A stretch of 64,000 nt of DNA from Hymenopellis radicata (lineage: Eukaryota; Basidiomycota; Agaricomycetes; Agaricales; Physalacriaceae), in NCBI GenBank assembly GCA_015501595.1, contig JADNRX010000058.1:62001-126000 (forward strand). Reading direction: 5' to 3'. The notes under the pieces are model-generated. The model was not told the origin of the DNA and did no database searches. It saw nothing but the letters and a program-made list of their open reading frames with translations. The position numbers and the translations under genes were made by a program. Shown here piece after piece: positions 53,422 through 64,000 of this stretch. Each line of letters opens with the position of its first letter. Positions within the stretch are counted from its first letter, which is position 1.

Positions 53422-56236
53422 TCAACGCCGTTTGGCAGGAGGCGATCCCCGCGCCTCGTCCTCCGCCTTCCTCTTCGTTCCAAACCCAAATGTTACCTTA
53501 GAACGCTCCGCCGCACCAGGCGTCCCATCCCGCGACGAAGCCTGCTCCATTACATTACCGACCCTAGAGAATCCTGGCTTTGGTGCAGGCGATCCCGAAG
53601 CTGACGAAGGACCAGAAGCCACCATATGTGAACCACTCGGGATAGTCATAAATGCGCCCTCCGCTTCCTGAGCCTGCGCTTTTTTATTGGATTCCTTCTT
53701 CTTCTTGGTCTTCTCCGTCTTGCCTTTGGACAGAGGCTGCGTATCCAAAAATTCAGGAGCTTGCGGCACGGCACTACAAAGAAAGCGCAGATGAGCACGG
53801 AATACGTGGAAGCAAAATGTGAAACACACCCTTTATTACCGACCGACAGCACAAAATGCGCCTGCCCTGCCTTTTCCTGCCTCTGCAAGAAGGCCTTGTT
53901 CATATTCAACGGCGTATCCCCACTTGCCATCGCCTCCTTCCTCTGTTCCTCCGCAATTCTTTTCAACCTCTTCTCCGTCTTCATCTTCCCAGATCCCTTG
54001 CCGTGGAACTTGTGCGATAGTGCCTTCCACGCCTCCTTCGGCGTTAAGGCCCTCCCGTACTCGTCATAATAGACAATGTTCACATCCGGCTTATAATTCT
54101 TGAATGCGTCCATGGTGTCTCTTGCTTCGGCTTGGTCCCGGAGTCGGTTCTCGTATTCCCGCGTCGCCTGATCCTTGTTGCCTCCGCGCGATTGTAGGCG
54201 TTCCAGCTCCCGCTGCGTAATACGATGGCGTTGCTCCGCTAGCCATGCGTCACGCTGTAGCTGAGTCTTCTCTCGATCGCGTATATCAGCAGTCGGTGCG
54301 GAAAGGATACCCTGTTGGCGCAGAATATTGAGCGTTGCCGCCATGCCAGAGTTATGAGTCTGCTCGGAGGAAGTGCCACCAATGCTATCCGGACCCTCGA
54401 GTGCACTGCGGTTCGCCTCTTCTTCCGCGCCCTTTAACACGTCCTCGATGGCATCAAGCATTTCCATGTCGTAGTCTCCCTCTTCATCTTTGACTGGAAC
54501 GTCTGTCGTTTCTATCTCCGTCATGGCTTGGTCGCCAGGGGTTATAGAAACATCTCGAGAAGGCGAGCGTCTCGATGTAGGGGCGGTAAGATCCTCTTTC
54601 TTTGGCTCCTTCTTCACAACGACGGGATTGTTGCCAACTGTTCTGATAAATTCAGAAGTGTCATCGAACGTTAAACCATCAGCTTCTTCAGGGACAGCGC
54701 CATCGTCCTCGATCTGCATAGCTGAAGATTCTTCTTGCTCCTCCTGAAGTTTCTGAGCAGCAACTACGAGGACAATTAGATATGAACGAGTTGCGAGGTG
54801 AAAAACGTACCTTTTTTGGCCAGTTCTTCAGGTGTAAGCTTGGTGGTCTTTCGTAGCTTGGCTTTTCTTGTGCGAGCAAGAGCAGCCTGCAGTTCATCGT
54901 CGTCGACGAAATTAGCATCAAGATCTCGTTCTCGTGGAACAACAGGTTTAGAGTCAACGTCCATCTCATCGGGGTCTGCTAATTCGGTTTCGGCCGGGGC
55001 CCTTCTGGACTGGCGTTTCTTCTTGCTCTATAACACATGATGAGATTCAGAAACGCCACCTAACAGACGGAAGCGTACCTTAACCTTCTTGAACCCTTTA
55101 TCGCCTTCTTTTAGATAATCGTCGGTATCAAAGTTTTCTGCAACACAGTTAGAAGGGGAATTCTGTACAAAGGAAACAGCACTTACTGACGTAGTCTATA
55201 GAGAGTAATGACTTATTGACCGCCGCGGCAGCCGCATGTTGCTCCGCCACCTTGGCGGCCTTTGTGGATACCGTAGAGCTACCTAGACGGAAACCCTTCT
55301 CAAGCGTGAATACGATTGTTTGGATGACGAGACGTATGCTCACCGTTTCCTGGCCACCCTCGAGCTCCTCATCATACTTGGCCAAGACGGATCGCTTCAT
55401 GCCTTCCTTGCCCTCGACAAACTCGTCGTCATCATAGCCGGTATAATCCTTCTTCTTGATCTTCAATTCATGACGCTTCTTGGCAGCCTCGTGTTCCGCC
55501 ATTTCGACATTATGTAGCTCATCCTCTGTGAATTTGTGAGCGATAGAGAGTACACGGAAAAGAATTAAAAACGCACCCTCATTGTCCAATATGCGACTAT
55601 CTTTCAAGGTAAGTATACGCTCTTCGCCGTCTCCCATGTCGTCAAAGTCATGGCTGACCTTGAGACCAACGAGATCACCTTGAAGGAAATCAGTAATAAA
55701 AGGCTGTAATGAACAGAGAACGCACGTTCAGAGTATTCCTCGCCCTGGAACATCTTGTCCATATTCTCCTGCTCCTGGAGACGCTTCCGTGCGAGCTCTT
55801 TCTCTTTCTTCTTGCTGCGTTTAACCCATTTCAAGGTATCGTCGTCGCCATCTGCATCACCAAGTGTCGAGCCTTTGAGGGAGGAATTGAGTTCCCGTCG
55901 ATTTCTCACCCTAAGAGAGCGATGAGAATGGGTCTGAGTGGAAAGAAATAGAAGTGTCTGTTATGGGAATGGGCGAAATGTACTCACTTGGCTATTCTGT
56001 CCTGAATTTTCCTAATGAAAACAAAGAGAAAATTAGTAGAGTCCTATTGAGGGGGTAAGTACATACTTGGATTCGCGCTCCTTGGCCTCGCGGTCGCGTT
56101 GACGTGCATAGTTGTCCTCTGCCTGCTTTTCCTTGTCGTCGCTGGCGGATGGCTTGTCGTCGGTGAGTGGCTTGAGACCGAGGGAAATACGGATTTTGTT
56201 GGTCTCCTCCAAGCTGATGCTTTCTTCCATGGACAT
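53422..56236 (-). CDS. SART1/Snu66-type U4/U6.U5 tri-snRNP splicing factor
   Basis: Nuclear splicing factor of the tri-snRNP. Start MSMEESISLEETNKIRISLG; the LEETNKIRISLGLKPL string is a Hub1-interaction (HIND) element. Further exons read KKKEKELARKRLQEQENMDK, VSHDFDDMGDGEERILTLKD (the family's hallmark block), EMAEHEAAKKRHELKIKKKD, YTGYDDDEFVEGKEGMKRSV, LAKYDEELEGG, FRLGSSTVSTKAAKVAEQHA, NFVDDDELQAALARTRKAKL, TLNILRQQGIL, VNIVYYDEYGRALTPKEAWK, ALSHKFHGKGSGKMKTEKRL and a last exon ending SPPAKRR. About ten exons and roughly 750 aa, highly charged with coiled-coil stretches; typical length. Its start codon is 73 bp from that of the divergent complex I gene. Confidence 0.93.
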
Positions 56237-56309
56237 GGTGGCGGTCAAGAGTCAAGTTCGGTATTATTTGGTGCTGTTGACACAATCGACGTCAACCACC
56301 ACCACCACC
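56237..56309. promoter_or_regulatory. 73-bp bidirectional promoter between SART1 and complex I subunit
   Basis: The two start codons face away from each other with only 73 bp between. The strip contains a CCACC run just before the plus-strand ATG; no TATA box is visible, as expected for housekeeping pairs. Confidence 0.7.
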
Positions 56310-56666
56310 ATGGCATCCCAGGCTGCCAATCCACTTTTACGCGGCTTCCGCTACATGGTAGTCGTCGTCGTCGTCGCCATTGTCGTCTGCTGACGATTCG
56401 TGTAGCAAAGAGAGGCTCATGAGCGACCCGTCATCTACTACTCGCTCTGGCTGGGAATAATTGGTCCTGTCCTAGCCGTTGTCGTACCCCCAGCGCGCGA
56501 GAAGTTATTCGGATACAAACCTGCTGAGCACATTCCCATTTCATACCCATGTATGTTGTCCGACTTTACCCGCCATGGTCGTCCGCTGAACACCAATGCA
56601 GTACCGCAGCGACCCCGGCGGCCCACGGTCGGCTACGAGGATCCAGTCTCGGAGAAGTCGTCCTAG
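56310..56666 (+). CDS. NADH:ubiquinone oxidoreductase 9.5-kDa subunit
   Basis: Small accessory subunit of mitochondrial complex I. Three exons: MASQAANPLLRGFRYM; then AHERPVIYYSLWLGIIGPVL, AVVVPPAREKLFGYKPAEHI; and after a GTATGT...CAG intron PQRPRRPTVGYEDPVSEKSS to the TAG at 56664. A single membrane helix (YSLWLGIIGPVLAVVV) is followed by the family's PP-x-RE-x-L motif and the PISYP-(V/L)P ending. About 75 aa, matching fungal homologues. The acceptor of intron 1 is chosen among several AGs near 56390-56414 to keep the HERP block in frame. Confidence 0.88.
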
Positions 56667-57644
56667 AAGCCTGTATACATTCAATAAAATGTGGTTTTGG
56701 ACAATTCTGAAAGTAAGACTTTCTGAGAGTTTCAAAGCTCAAGGTAAGTAGTCAATTACTTTAACAGATAAAGGACTAACATCTCCCACCAGCATGGCCC
56801 ATGAAATCCATAAGCTCTTTCTCATCTACGTCTCTGGACTTGATTAAGGGCTTCGCCAGGTCCTCGATTATGAGGCCCAGTAATCCATCGCCAAGTATAG
56901 TTCTTTTCTCGCAGATTATTGAGCTGGTGCCGAACTGGTTTGACGTGCGACGCTTCCCTAGTCCTTATGATCATATTATCTCACTTGCCAGTGGAAAGCC
57001 GTTGCGCGGTGCCTCTAAAAGAAATGGCGGCTTATTAGAAACGGGATCTCGAGTCGTGTACAAGTCGCGACAAATATCCTGCCATCAAATCTGGCACTAC
57101 AAGTCCCCAATCTCAGAAGATGCTTTGCGGAACAGGCTTCGGAGAGCATTAACGCTGATCAACAGCTTCCTTTGTCAAACTCTGCGCCTGCTCTTTCGTG
57201 TGGCTCAAGTAGTGCATAAAACCCTGCAGTTTTATCGTCCGCGCCTTGCCAAGTTCTCGACACTTGGCGACAATTCGGTATTCAGAGCAATGACAACGCG
57301 ACAGGTTCTGTAGGTGAAAAATACGGCTGCAGAGCAGCGCAGACTTCGTGCTGTCTGCATACCGGGCTCGTTTGACGCGTCTACTGGGGGATAATTATGT
57401 ATATACTGGGGTTAGGGAGTGAGGGCGGTATTACCGCCTTCGACCAGTCGACGAGAACGTTACGCATCGTAGAGGCACTGCGTTTTGCAAATATCCAAAG
57501 ATCGAGTGATGACCTAGAGGCCTCGGTTCGTATCAGCGCTGTCATATTCACGCTGTTTTCTGTCCAGATTGATATGCGATAGGGAGCACGTACGTCGATC
57601 TATTTTCCGTCTGTCGCCATGCCCGGCTCGATGTAAGTCTTTCA
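56667..57644. other. Intergenic stretch before tRNA
   Basis: A 170-codon plus-strand ORF (56804-57313) has no start context or homology I recognise and is not called. No repeats noted. Confidence 0.45.
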
Positions 57645-57718
57645 GGGTCGATGGCGTAGTTGGTTATCGCATCTGTCTAACACACAGAAGGTCCTCAGTT
57701 CGAGCCTGGGTCGACTCA
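57645..57718 (+). tRNA. tRNA-Val (AAC)
   Basis: 74 nt fold into a clover leaf: acceptor stem GGGTCGA with TCGACTC plus discriminator A; D arm GCG...CGC with TAGTTGGTTAT loop; anticodon stem TCTGT/ACAGA with loop CTAACAC, giving anticodon AAC; T arm CTCAG-TTCGAGC-CTGGG. The B-box GTTCGAGCC is canonical. No intron. A 14-T run follows at 57736-57749. Confidence 0.93.
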
Positions 57719-57735
57719 TCCGGTATAGTGCCATG

Positions 57736-57749
57736 TTTTTTTTTTTTTT
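57736..57749 (+). terminator. T14 run: Pol III terminator and/or retroelement A-tail
   Basis: Fourteen T residues 17 bp after the tRNA would stop RNA polymerase III. The run is longer than needed and, read on the minus strand, is a poly(A) lying 29 bp after the stop of the minus-strand ORF at 57779. Confidence 0.6.
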
Positions 57750-57778
57750 GTGGAAGCATTCCTAGGACTAACGGACGC

Positions 57779-58477
57779 TCACTTGGTGAGAACCCGATAG
57801 GCCGCTTTAAGGTCCGAGTAAGCCCCCGGAAATATGTGTGGTTTCTGTATAAGGGTGAGCACAGGTAGAGGGAGCCTCCACCCTGAGAAAAGCACTCGCT
57901 CGACTGGGAGGGATCCAGCCAGTGTGGGACTTACCGCACCGATGCTAGCGGAACACCGTGTTTTGGGGGCGTGCGTACGCCGTATACCCACTAAAATCTC
58001 AGGCTGCTGGATCCAATTCACCGGCAGAGCTCCCTCATCCTGCAGTGTACCCGACCATGTCGCCAGAACTGTGCACTCAGATAATGCCGCATTTCCAAAT
58101 CTAGCTCTGACGCGTGACGTCAGAAGACAGTCAACACGGATCCTGTCATTAACTCTTTGAATCCACCTACTTTGAAGACGCTCTGGAGTCAACCAACGTG
58201 CCGGAGCATTCTTATTTTCAATCACCCGTTCACATCGCTGTTTTGCTTTTGACAACATGTTGGACCTTGGTCCTGACTCCTGACTCCTTGAAAGTTGACA
58301 GTTGACTACTTGGACCTTGGACCTACTAACTCCTACATTGTACAAGTACACTGGTAGGGTGGCGCCAGGCGCAGTAAACCTCCGGGGGGTGTTAGTAACG
58401 GTATCAATACCGACTGCCTTAAGCCCGGTTTTGAAACCGTTACTAACAGTTTCGATACCGGCACGTGCTTCGGCCAC
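57779..58477 (-). pseudogene. Retroelement-like ORF fragment (232 codons)
   Basis: An uninterrupted minus-strand frame next to the tRNA. The central part, ARWLTPERLQSRWIQRVNDR, RIRVDCLLTSRVRARFGNAA, VLATWSGTLQDEGALPVNWI and PEILVGI, resembles sequences I associate with Agaricomycete retroelement-derived proteins, though I cannot name the family with certainty. The N-terminal 60 codons run through the palindromic repeats at 58.39-58.48 kb and are probably not real protein. No reverse transcriptase motif is present, so if it is a retroelement it is a 5'-truncated copy. The A-rich tail on the same strand (T14 at 57736-57749) supports that reading. Confidence 0.4.
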
Positions 58478-58582
58478 GTGATGTGGCGCAGTGGCGCACC
58501 ACCCTCGTCGCGCCTTTGTCCCGCTGGTTTCAGCGTCTCCCCGCCGCCATCATGTGAAAGGTCACATGCTGGTATCGAAACC
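58390..58582. repeat. Cluster of inverted repeats and CACGTG palindromes
   Basis: A 13-bp perfect inverted repeat (TGTTAGTAACGGT at 58390-58402 and its complement at 58436-58448) forms a possible hairpin. GTTTCGATACC at 58449-58459 is inverted at about 58572-58582 (GGTATCGAAAC). Two CACGTG palindromes lie at 58462-58467 and 58475-58480. Related GTATC-AAACC strings occur nearby (58400, 58626). Confidence 0.8.
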
Positions 58583-58950
58583 AACCTCCCGACTAGGCTC
58601 GTGACCCCCGATGGAACCCGAGGTGTATCAAAACCAAGGGTTTACTTCACCACCCTAAAGTACAGAGACGGGATGGAATGGACGAGCTATAAACACGGGT
58701 CCTCACGAAGACCCCGCGCTTACTGGATACTTCGACCGGTCTCATTATGCGGATTTTTGAAGCCGAAGGCCCCGTATGTGCAGAGCACTATAATTGCTGG
58801 TGACCACTGCATATGTGATTCTGTCTTGGTGTCCATTGTCGTACGAATCTTGACCAGTTACTATCACAAAACGTCCCATGCTACAGAGCCAAGTCAAGTC
58901 CAATAGGCGAATCATATTCTATAGTTACAGTATTAATTGTCCGCAGTAGA
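58583..58950. other. Intergenic stretch, nothing recognised
   Basis: No gene supported. The right end is the 3' flank of the MFS gene. Confidence 0.45.
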
Positions 58951-61288
58951 TTAATCCTCCTCAGCAGCCTCTTCATCCTTTGGCATCGGTTTCTTAGATT
59001 CAGCACCTATCGTATCCGGGAGGGGATGCTCGCGGATAGGTAACATCGATAACAACATTAACACTGCCAGAACCTATGAATTATGGTCAGTCCTAATCAC
59101 GAATCTGTGTCAGAAATGTGCATACAACTTGTCCGTAGAACACGGTCTTAAGAGCCAAAGCCCAACTCTCGGTGGCTTTCCGTTGCAAATCTGGAGGAAG
59201 ATAACGGATAGACGATGTGGAGTCCAAAATCCTTCTGATGACCTACATCTTGGTTATTTGTACCAACTAATCGCGGCCAAAAGAGATGCATACCTCTTCA
59301 GCATCCTCTCCAGCAATCCGCGCACGTAGATTTTTCGCTAACAAGCTCTGAGTCACAGTCGAGGTGAGCGCCACACCAAGGACCTGTCCTGTCGATCTGA
59401 AAAGGTATGATACTTCAAGGACCTTGAGATCAATTCGATACTCGGAAAGCGACGACTTACATCCTGTAGCGACGGGTATCTGTTCTCGAGGGACACTTGC
59501 AAACATGGCAAGGACAGTCGTAGTGAGAGTCATGGAGATGCCGAAACCCTGGCGATGCCAAGTTGAACTTAAAGGGTTGGTTGGGAGGTTTTGACATACC
59601 GACGGCATGAGAGTCACATAGAGCACCCACTCCGGTGTTTTCTCACTCCTGGCGATACCAATGAGCTACTGCAACTAGAATTTTGCAAAGGCCATTGACG
59701 AACCAATGCGCTAGTTCGACGGCGGCAGCAAGATTTCCCAAGCCTGCCGCGATCTGTAACCACCAGTATTTCCCGGTGCGTCTCATATACCATCCAGCAA
59801 CCAAGGATCCTGTGCTGATACAGATCGCGTGCGGAATGAGATGCGCACCGGCGTTACTCGACGAGCGCAGACGTGCTGCGGTGAAGTACAAGGGAACGTT
59901 GTACAGCTGTAGCAGAAGGCTAAGAGACATCCAAGGTCATGAAATGAAGGACATACAATAGACGAAGAAAGAACGGAGCCTAAAAAGCCGTGCTGTCAAG
60001 CGAAAATGAGGATGGTCCCGGCAGCAGTACAATATCTGGTCTTACCATGGCCACGAAAGCTGGAGTCCTCTGCTCATGCGTTACAATAATGTCATGGATA
60101 TAGGAGAATTACATACCTGCTTCAGCAAACTGAAAGGCATAACCGGTTCCAAGGCCCACGTGAACTCGATAAAGCAGAAAACGATTGCAGCGACAGCACT
60201 GGGTCGAGATTTAGCAAAGGCGAGACTGACAATAGGATACACTTACCTGGAAATTAAAAAGCCAACGACATGAACATTCGACCAGTTGTACCCGCTACTT
60301 GTCCTGTAGCTCATGGCGACTAGGAGACAGCCGAGCGAAATCACGAGCGTCACAGGGCCAGCAAAATCCACGCGTTGAACCTTTTCCTTGATGCTGCTCG
60401 GTGGCGCTGAAGTGAATGACTCTGGCTCGCGAATGTGAAGCCAAAGGAAAGTTAGAGCCATCACAATAACAGGTATTTGAATCCAGAAAGCTGCACGCCT
60501 GAGGGAGGTTAATGAAGACAAGTATGACTGAGACGACGCGTCTTACGCACCATCCAATCGTGTCCCCGAGCCAACCACCAAGGGGAGCACCAATGCCACA
60601 TCCGACCCCGTACAGGAGATTGACGACTAGCGCGCGTTAGAGTGAAAGCCCAAACGCAAGATGAAACCACATACACCCTTGATACAAACCTCTGCGTTTC
60701 AATGGTATCTCGTCAGACATAATAACGGATGCAACCACAGCCATTCCACCTCCTCCCATGCCTGCGACAGCGCGAAAGAATATTAGTTGGTACCTACATC
60801 AATGTCAATTCATGAGATGGACTGTAACCAGTTATAAAGCCTTACATGCTCGTCGCAAAGCCACAACAGGCCGTCCCGAACCCGAACAATCCCACGGCGA
60901 GCATTGCGCTCGTGCGTCTGCCTAGGATGTTACATAGGCGCCCATAGAGCGGTGCAAAACAGCAAACGGAGAGAAGGTATGAGGTGCCGATCCACGACGA
61001 CAGCTGCATCGACTCGAACGAGGACGCTATAGTAGATAGAAGCGTCGCGACAATGATGCCATCGAATGAACTAATGAAGGATAAACTGTAGGCCCCTGCG
61101 TAAGTATAGTTGGCAGGAAAAATGCGAATTGCACTAGCCTGCATACTCCCGCTGCAAGTCTTTCGTTAGCGAAACAAGCAGCGTTCGCGTCAAGCATACG
61201 GACGTACCCATCAATATACAGAACTCCGCCCTGGTCATGTCATGGTGGCCTTTTGCCTTGGGCACAAGTGGCGTCCGCTCGGTAGTCA
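58951..61288 (-). CDS. MFS drug/H+ antiporter-2-type transporter (VBA-like)
   Basis: Fourteen-helix-type MFS exporter; yeast relatives are vacuolar basic amino acid transporters. Start MTTERTPLVPKAKGHHDMTR (dileucine-like acidic N-terminus). Then SLSFISSFDGIIVATLLSTI, WIGTSYLLSVCCFAPLYGRL (motif A region GRLCNILGRRTS), FFRAVAGMGGGGMAVVASVI, RGLYQGCVNLLYGVGCGIGA-PLGGWLGDTIGW (motif C), VDFAGPVTLVISLGCLLVAM, SSNAGAHLIPHAICISTGSL, VSYLFRSTGQVLGVALTSTV, LLAKNLRARIAG and a tail ending KDEEAAEED. Roughly ten exons; order and length fit the family. Substrate unknown: basic amino acids or xenobiotics. Exons near 59520-59680 are only approximately placed. Confidence 0.87.
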
Positions 61289-61685
61289 TTAGAAGTGAAG
61301 AATGCAGCGGCGGTTGAGAAAGCGTTGATATATCACTGACATTCCACGGCGGGAGACGGAGGCGGTCATATCACGGTGAAACGGGCGGTCATGTCCACCT
61401 CAAACATTGAGCGTTTGACCGTCCCGCGCCGAACTTCCCTCTCCAAATCCCGCCCCCGATGGAATTGATTTAAGGAGCTGCGGAGATGTTTGAGACTGAA
61501 GGATACATTCTGTTGATTTGAGCGGGACGGCTATGCATGCTGGTGCAATCAAATATGTATGACATTGTTGGTCTTTTCAAAGCGCCGCGATTGACCATCT
61601 TAGATGGAGTCTACTATGTAGTAATTATCTAAAAGAGGTGAGTGATATATTGATACACGATAGCAAGGATTACATCTCTTTAGAT
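61289..61685. other. Intergenic stretch, nothing recognised
   Basis: No gene or repeat seen; contains the MFS promoter and the 3' flank of the DUF155 gene. Confidence 0.5.
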
Positions 61686-63158
61686 TCAGGAACTCTCCGG
61701 GGTAGTCTTTTCATTCGACTCTCCTCTTATCCTATCCGTGAGCATATGCCAGAGCTCGGGACCGTCGCGAATAAACACTACTACTACTTCCACCGCGATC
61801 AGCGCGATGATGACAAGTTCGAGCATATGTGACGAGGACTGAGAAGACATGGTAAATAGAGGGATAACATACACAAAAGGGAATCATACCTCTGTTAACA
61901 GTTGGCGAAGCGTCGATTGGAGCTGCAGGTATGATTAGTACGTGTACGATGAGAAAGGAGACGCACGAACTTCAGCGGCATATGTAATTCTCTCATTGAC
62001 GGATTCTGTGCGTGCTTCTATCTCCAACGCCGTGCTCATACCAAGGAAGTGCGCTGACAGAGATGAATATCATGTTCAGCCTCCTAATGAAGCACTTACA
62101 CTCCAATTCTGGCTCAGCAGTCCAATAGAAATCGGGTATATCCAGATAATTTTCGCGGTTGAGGTTCAAGCTCTGTCGGAACTTCATAAGCTCGCCAAGT
62201 TTCTTAATGAGCGCCTTTCTTCCAAGACCAGGTTTTCCGGTCTGGACTAGGATGTGAGGAAAAGTAGCCATGGAGGAGAGGTAATCGTCCAAGCCAACTT
62301 CCAATGCGGAGAGCGCCGTTGACCGAGCAAGTGCCTGGGAGAATGCATATCGACTCAAGACCGTTTCCGCTGGGTAGACAAGATCAACGCCACTCAGAGA
62401 CTGAGTGTGCTCTCCCTGCGCGTCGGGTTTCCCTAGGATAATTAAATCTCCCTGGAGGCGTGTTTTCCTGATCAAAGTTGGACAAGTCCGAGGATATAAG
62501 AGTAGACTCACTCGTTGGGATCCATAACGAACTCCAGTTCCTCCTCCTCCGGTTCGCGCATTGGCGCAAGCTCAATGCCTTGCATCGGCTTTATGACCTC
62601 GGTAGCAAACTGGTGGGCGGCTTTCTCGCCAAGACCCCAGCAGACAAAGCTGCCGTTAGCGAACACGAATACTTCTCCATTCTGCCACCGCGGGAACCAC
62701 CACGAGTCGACAAGTTTGCGCGCGCCTGTGGGGATGCGATACCGGCTCAGTGCATAACGCTCGGCCGTCGTGAGAGTGAAAATCGTCTGGATGTTGCTCC
62801 GCGTCGAACTGGGGTTGGCACGGATGGGCAGCGAGTCGGAGGCTGATCGTCGAAGCGGTGTCGTTGCCTTGGGCTTGAGCTTGCCTTTCTCCACTGTCTC
62901 CGAGGCCGCTGAGCTTGACGCGAAACGCCTCCACTGGCTCGGTGATCGAAATTGAGTAGATATAGCGCGTCTGAAGCAGGATAGCTGTGGAAATGAGTTT
63001 GGGTGGGAAACAGAATGGACTGAGACTTGCCATAGTGACTGGACGGAATGAAAGGCAGGCGCGTTGTTGATGAAAAACCTGAAGTCGCGTCGGCATATAC
63101 CTGCCGAATTTTCCGGATGCCGACTTGCCGGACTAAGATGTGTGCATCTATACAACAT
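61686..63158 (-). CDS. DUF155/RMND1-family mitochondrial protein
   Basis: Member of the RMND1/Rmd1 family (DUF155), inner-membrane proteins needed for mitochondrial translation. The first large exon contains RRAISTQFRSPSQWRRFASS (Arg/Ser-rich mitochondrial presequence), then IFTLTTAERYALSRYRIPTG, WWFPRWQNGEVFVFANGSFV, CWGLGEKAAHQFATEVIKPM and EEELEFVMDPNE. After introns come LQGDLIILGKPDAQGEHTQS, YAFSQALARSTALSALEVGL, GLGRKALIKKLGELMKFRQS, LNRENYLDIPDFYWTAEPEL and a last exon with the membrane helix LELVIIALIAVEVVVVFIRD. The first exon is not settled: ATG 63158 is in frame, but ATG 63033 with a small intron is also conceivable. Confidence 0.87.
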
Positions 63159-63284
63159 CTATATTCACGAAATAATATTGTATATGCGTTTCTTAAGCAT
63201 CGTATAATCGTGGTCATCGAAGAAAGTAATACATATTTTATGGACCGTTAAAATCAACCACCAAACCCACCCCCCCCTCCACTC

Positions 63285-64000
63285 CTAGACCTCTTTCTCC
63301 TCAACTTCGACATGCTTCTCGTCCCCAGTGCTCGCACGGCTGCTGGAGGCCTCTTCCCTGTCGCCGAATGCACGGGTTTCGTCATGATAGGTTAAACCAA
63401 CTCCTACGCCAGGCGGTGGCGTTATAATGCAGATAAGCCAGAACGCAGCGAAGGAGACGGCAAGACCTGTAGACATCAATGATAAGAGGTACATATGCCA
63501 AGCACGTATTGAAATTACGAACCAACAAAGAATGCAATATTGAATATCCTAATCCAAGAGTTGTACGCCGTGGCGTCGCGAACCGACATGATAAACCCGG
63601 GCATGGTGGGGAAGACGCCGATTACCCAAGCAAGAAGGGCACGCCAGTGGAATCCGTGCCAGTACCTAGCAGAGTTGGTCGTATTAACCAAACAAGCCAA
63701 CTTCGACTCACCAATAGAGCGACGTCGAATCCCCAACGTAACAGTCCTCAAGCTTGATGACACATCGACGGACCACTAGGTAGTCCGCTAGCATAACACC
63801 AGTAAACGGAGCAACTGGACCATTATCAGTACAAGTTCAGGTCGTAACTGTACTAGAGACGCGTACGGAAGATTCCGAACCCCGAAAGAACTGTTAAGAA
63901 CGTCGACGCATTGGAAAGGTACTGCCAAGGATTTGAGAGCATTCCGAGAGCAGCGAGAACGTAAGCTCCTCGTCGAATATTAAGATATTTCCTGTATTCA
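63285..64000 (-). CDS. NCS1-family nucleobase/allantoin permease, C-terminal part
   Basis: The 5' part lies beyond the right edge. Readable exons: YLSNASTFLTVLSGFGIFRT, then GVMLADYLVVRRCVIKLEDC, YWHGFHWRALLAWVIGVFPT, MPGFIMSVRDATAYNSWIRI, FNIAFFVG and LAVSFAAFWLICIITPPPGV, with a tail GLTYHDETRAFGDREEASSS ending VEVEEKEV at 63285. The YWHGF-x-WRA and PTMPGF blocks are typical of fungal uracil/allantoin/uridine permeases of the plasma membrane. Substrate not deducible from this part. At least three exons are in the window. Confidence 0.9.

Noticed and set aside
56804..57313. 170-codon plus ORF before the tRNA
   Set aside because: No family resemblance, no supporting splice or promoter signals; composition looks non-coding.
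1..64000. CRISPR array, phage, plasmid origin or bacterial operon
   Set aside because: None present; intron density, codon structure and gene families are those of a basidiomycete nucleus.

Overview
The window is nuclear DNA of a filamentous basidiomycete, most likely an Agaricomycete. Genes are broken by many short GT-AG introns (mostly 47-60 nt), they lie on both strands without operons, and several products belong to families I know mainly from mushrooms (the HNH-type nuclease protein, the Gly-Tyr-Pro-Leu-Trp hypothetical, a 7TM hypothetical, a MACPF pore-forming protein). About 27 protein genes, one tRNA and several repeats can be supported. Exon boundaries were deduced by hand from splice signals, reading frame and family motifs.

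Layout. 0-2.2 kb: uridine kinase/UPRT fusion. 2.3-7.8 kb: repeat-rich region with a MACPF gene lying between two related blocks that carry an SGNH esterase gene (one copy scrambled and partly inverted), plus a MITE with perfect 34-bp ends. 8-22.4 kb: Ca2+/H+ exchanger, cytochrome c oxidase subunit, conserved hypotheticals, HNH protein, endopolyphosphatase, AIG2-like protein, NTF2-like protein. 22.9-41.2 kb: GH3 beta-glucosidase, two mushroom-type hypotheticals, SDR, metacaspase, sugar porter, FAD monooxygenase, methyltransferase. 41.3-56.7 kb: protein kinase, Srs2-type helicase, 7TM protein, Hsp20-like protein, SART1/Snu66 and a complex I subunit sharing a 73-bp divergent promoter. 57.6-64 kb: tRNA-Val(AAC) with a retroelement-like ORF and T-run beside it, a DHA-type MFS transporter, a DUF155/RMND1 protein and the end of an NCS1 permease.

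Most genes are housekeeping (pyrimidine salvage, respiration, splicing, DNA repair, polyphosphate and calcium handling in the vacuole). The accessory character lies at 2.3-7.8 kb and 57.6-58.9 kb. The gene set at 21.6-41 kb (esterase/glycosidase/SDR/monooxygenase/methyltransferase/transporter) contains tailoring-type enzymes but no PKS, NRPS or terpene synthase, so no biosynthetic cluster can be claimed.

A caution for every reader: at least eight otherwise well-preserved genes contain a single missing base, always a loss and usually explicable as a shortened homopolymer. This looks more like a sequencing artefact than pseudogenisation; such genes are given as CDS with the slip noted.
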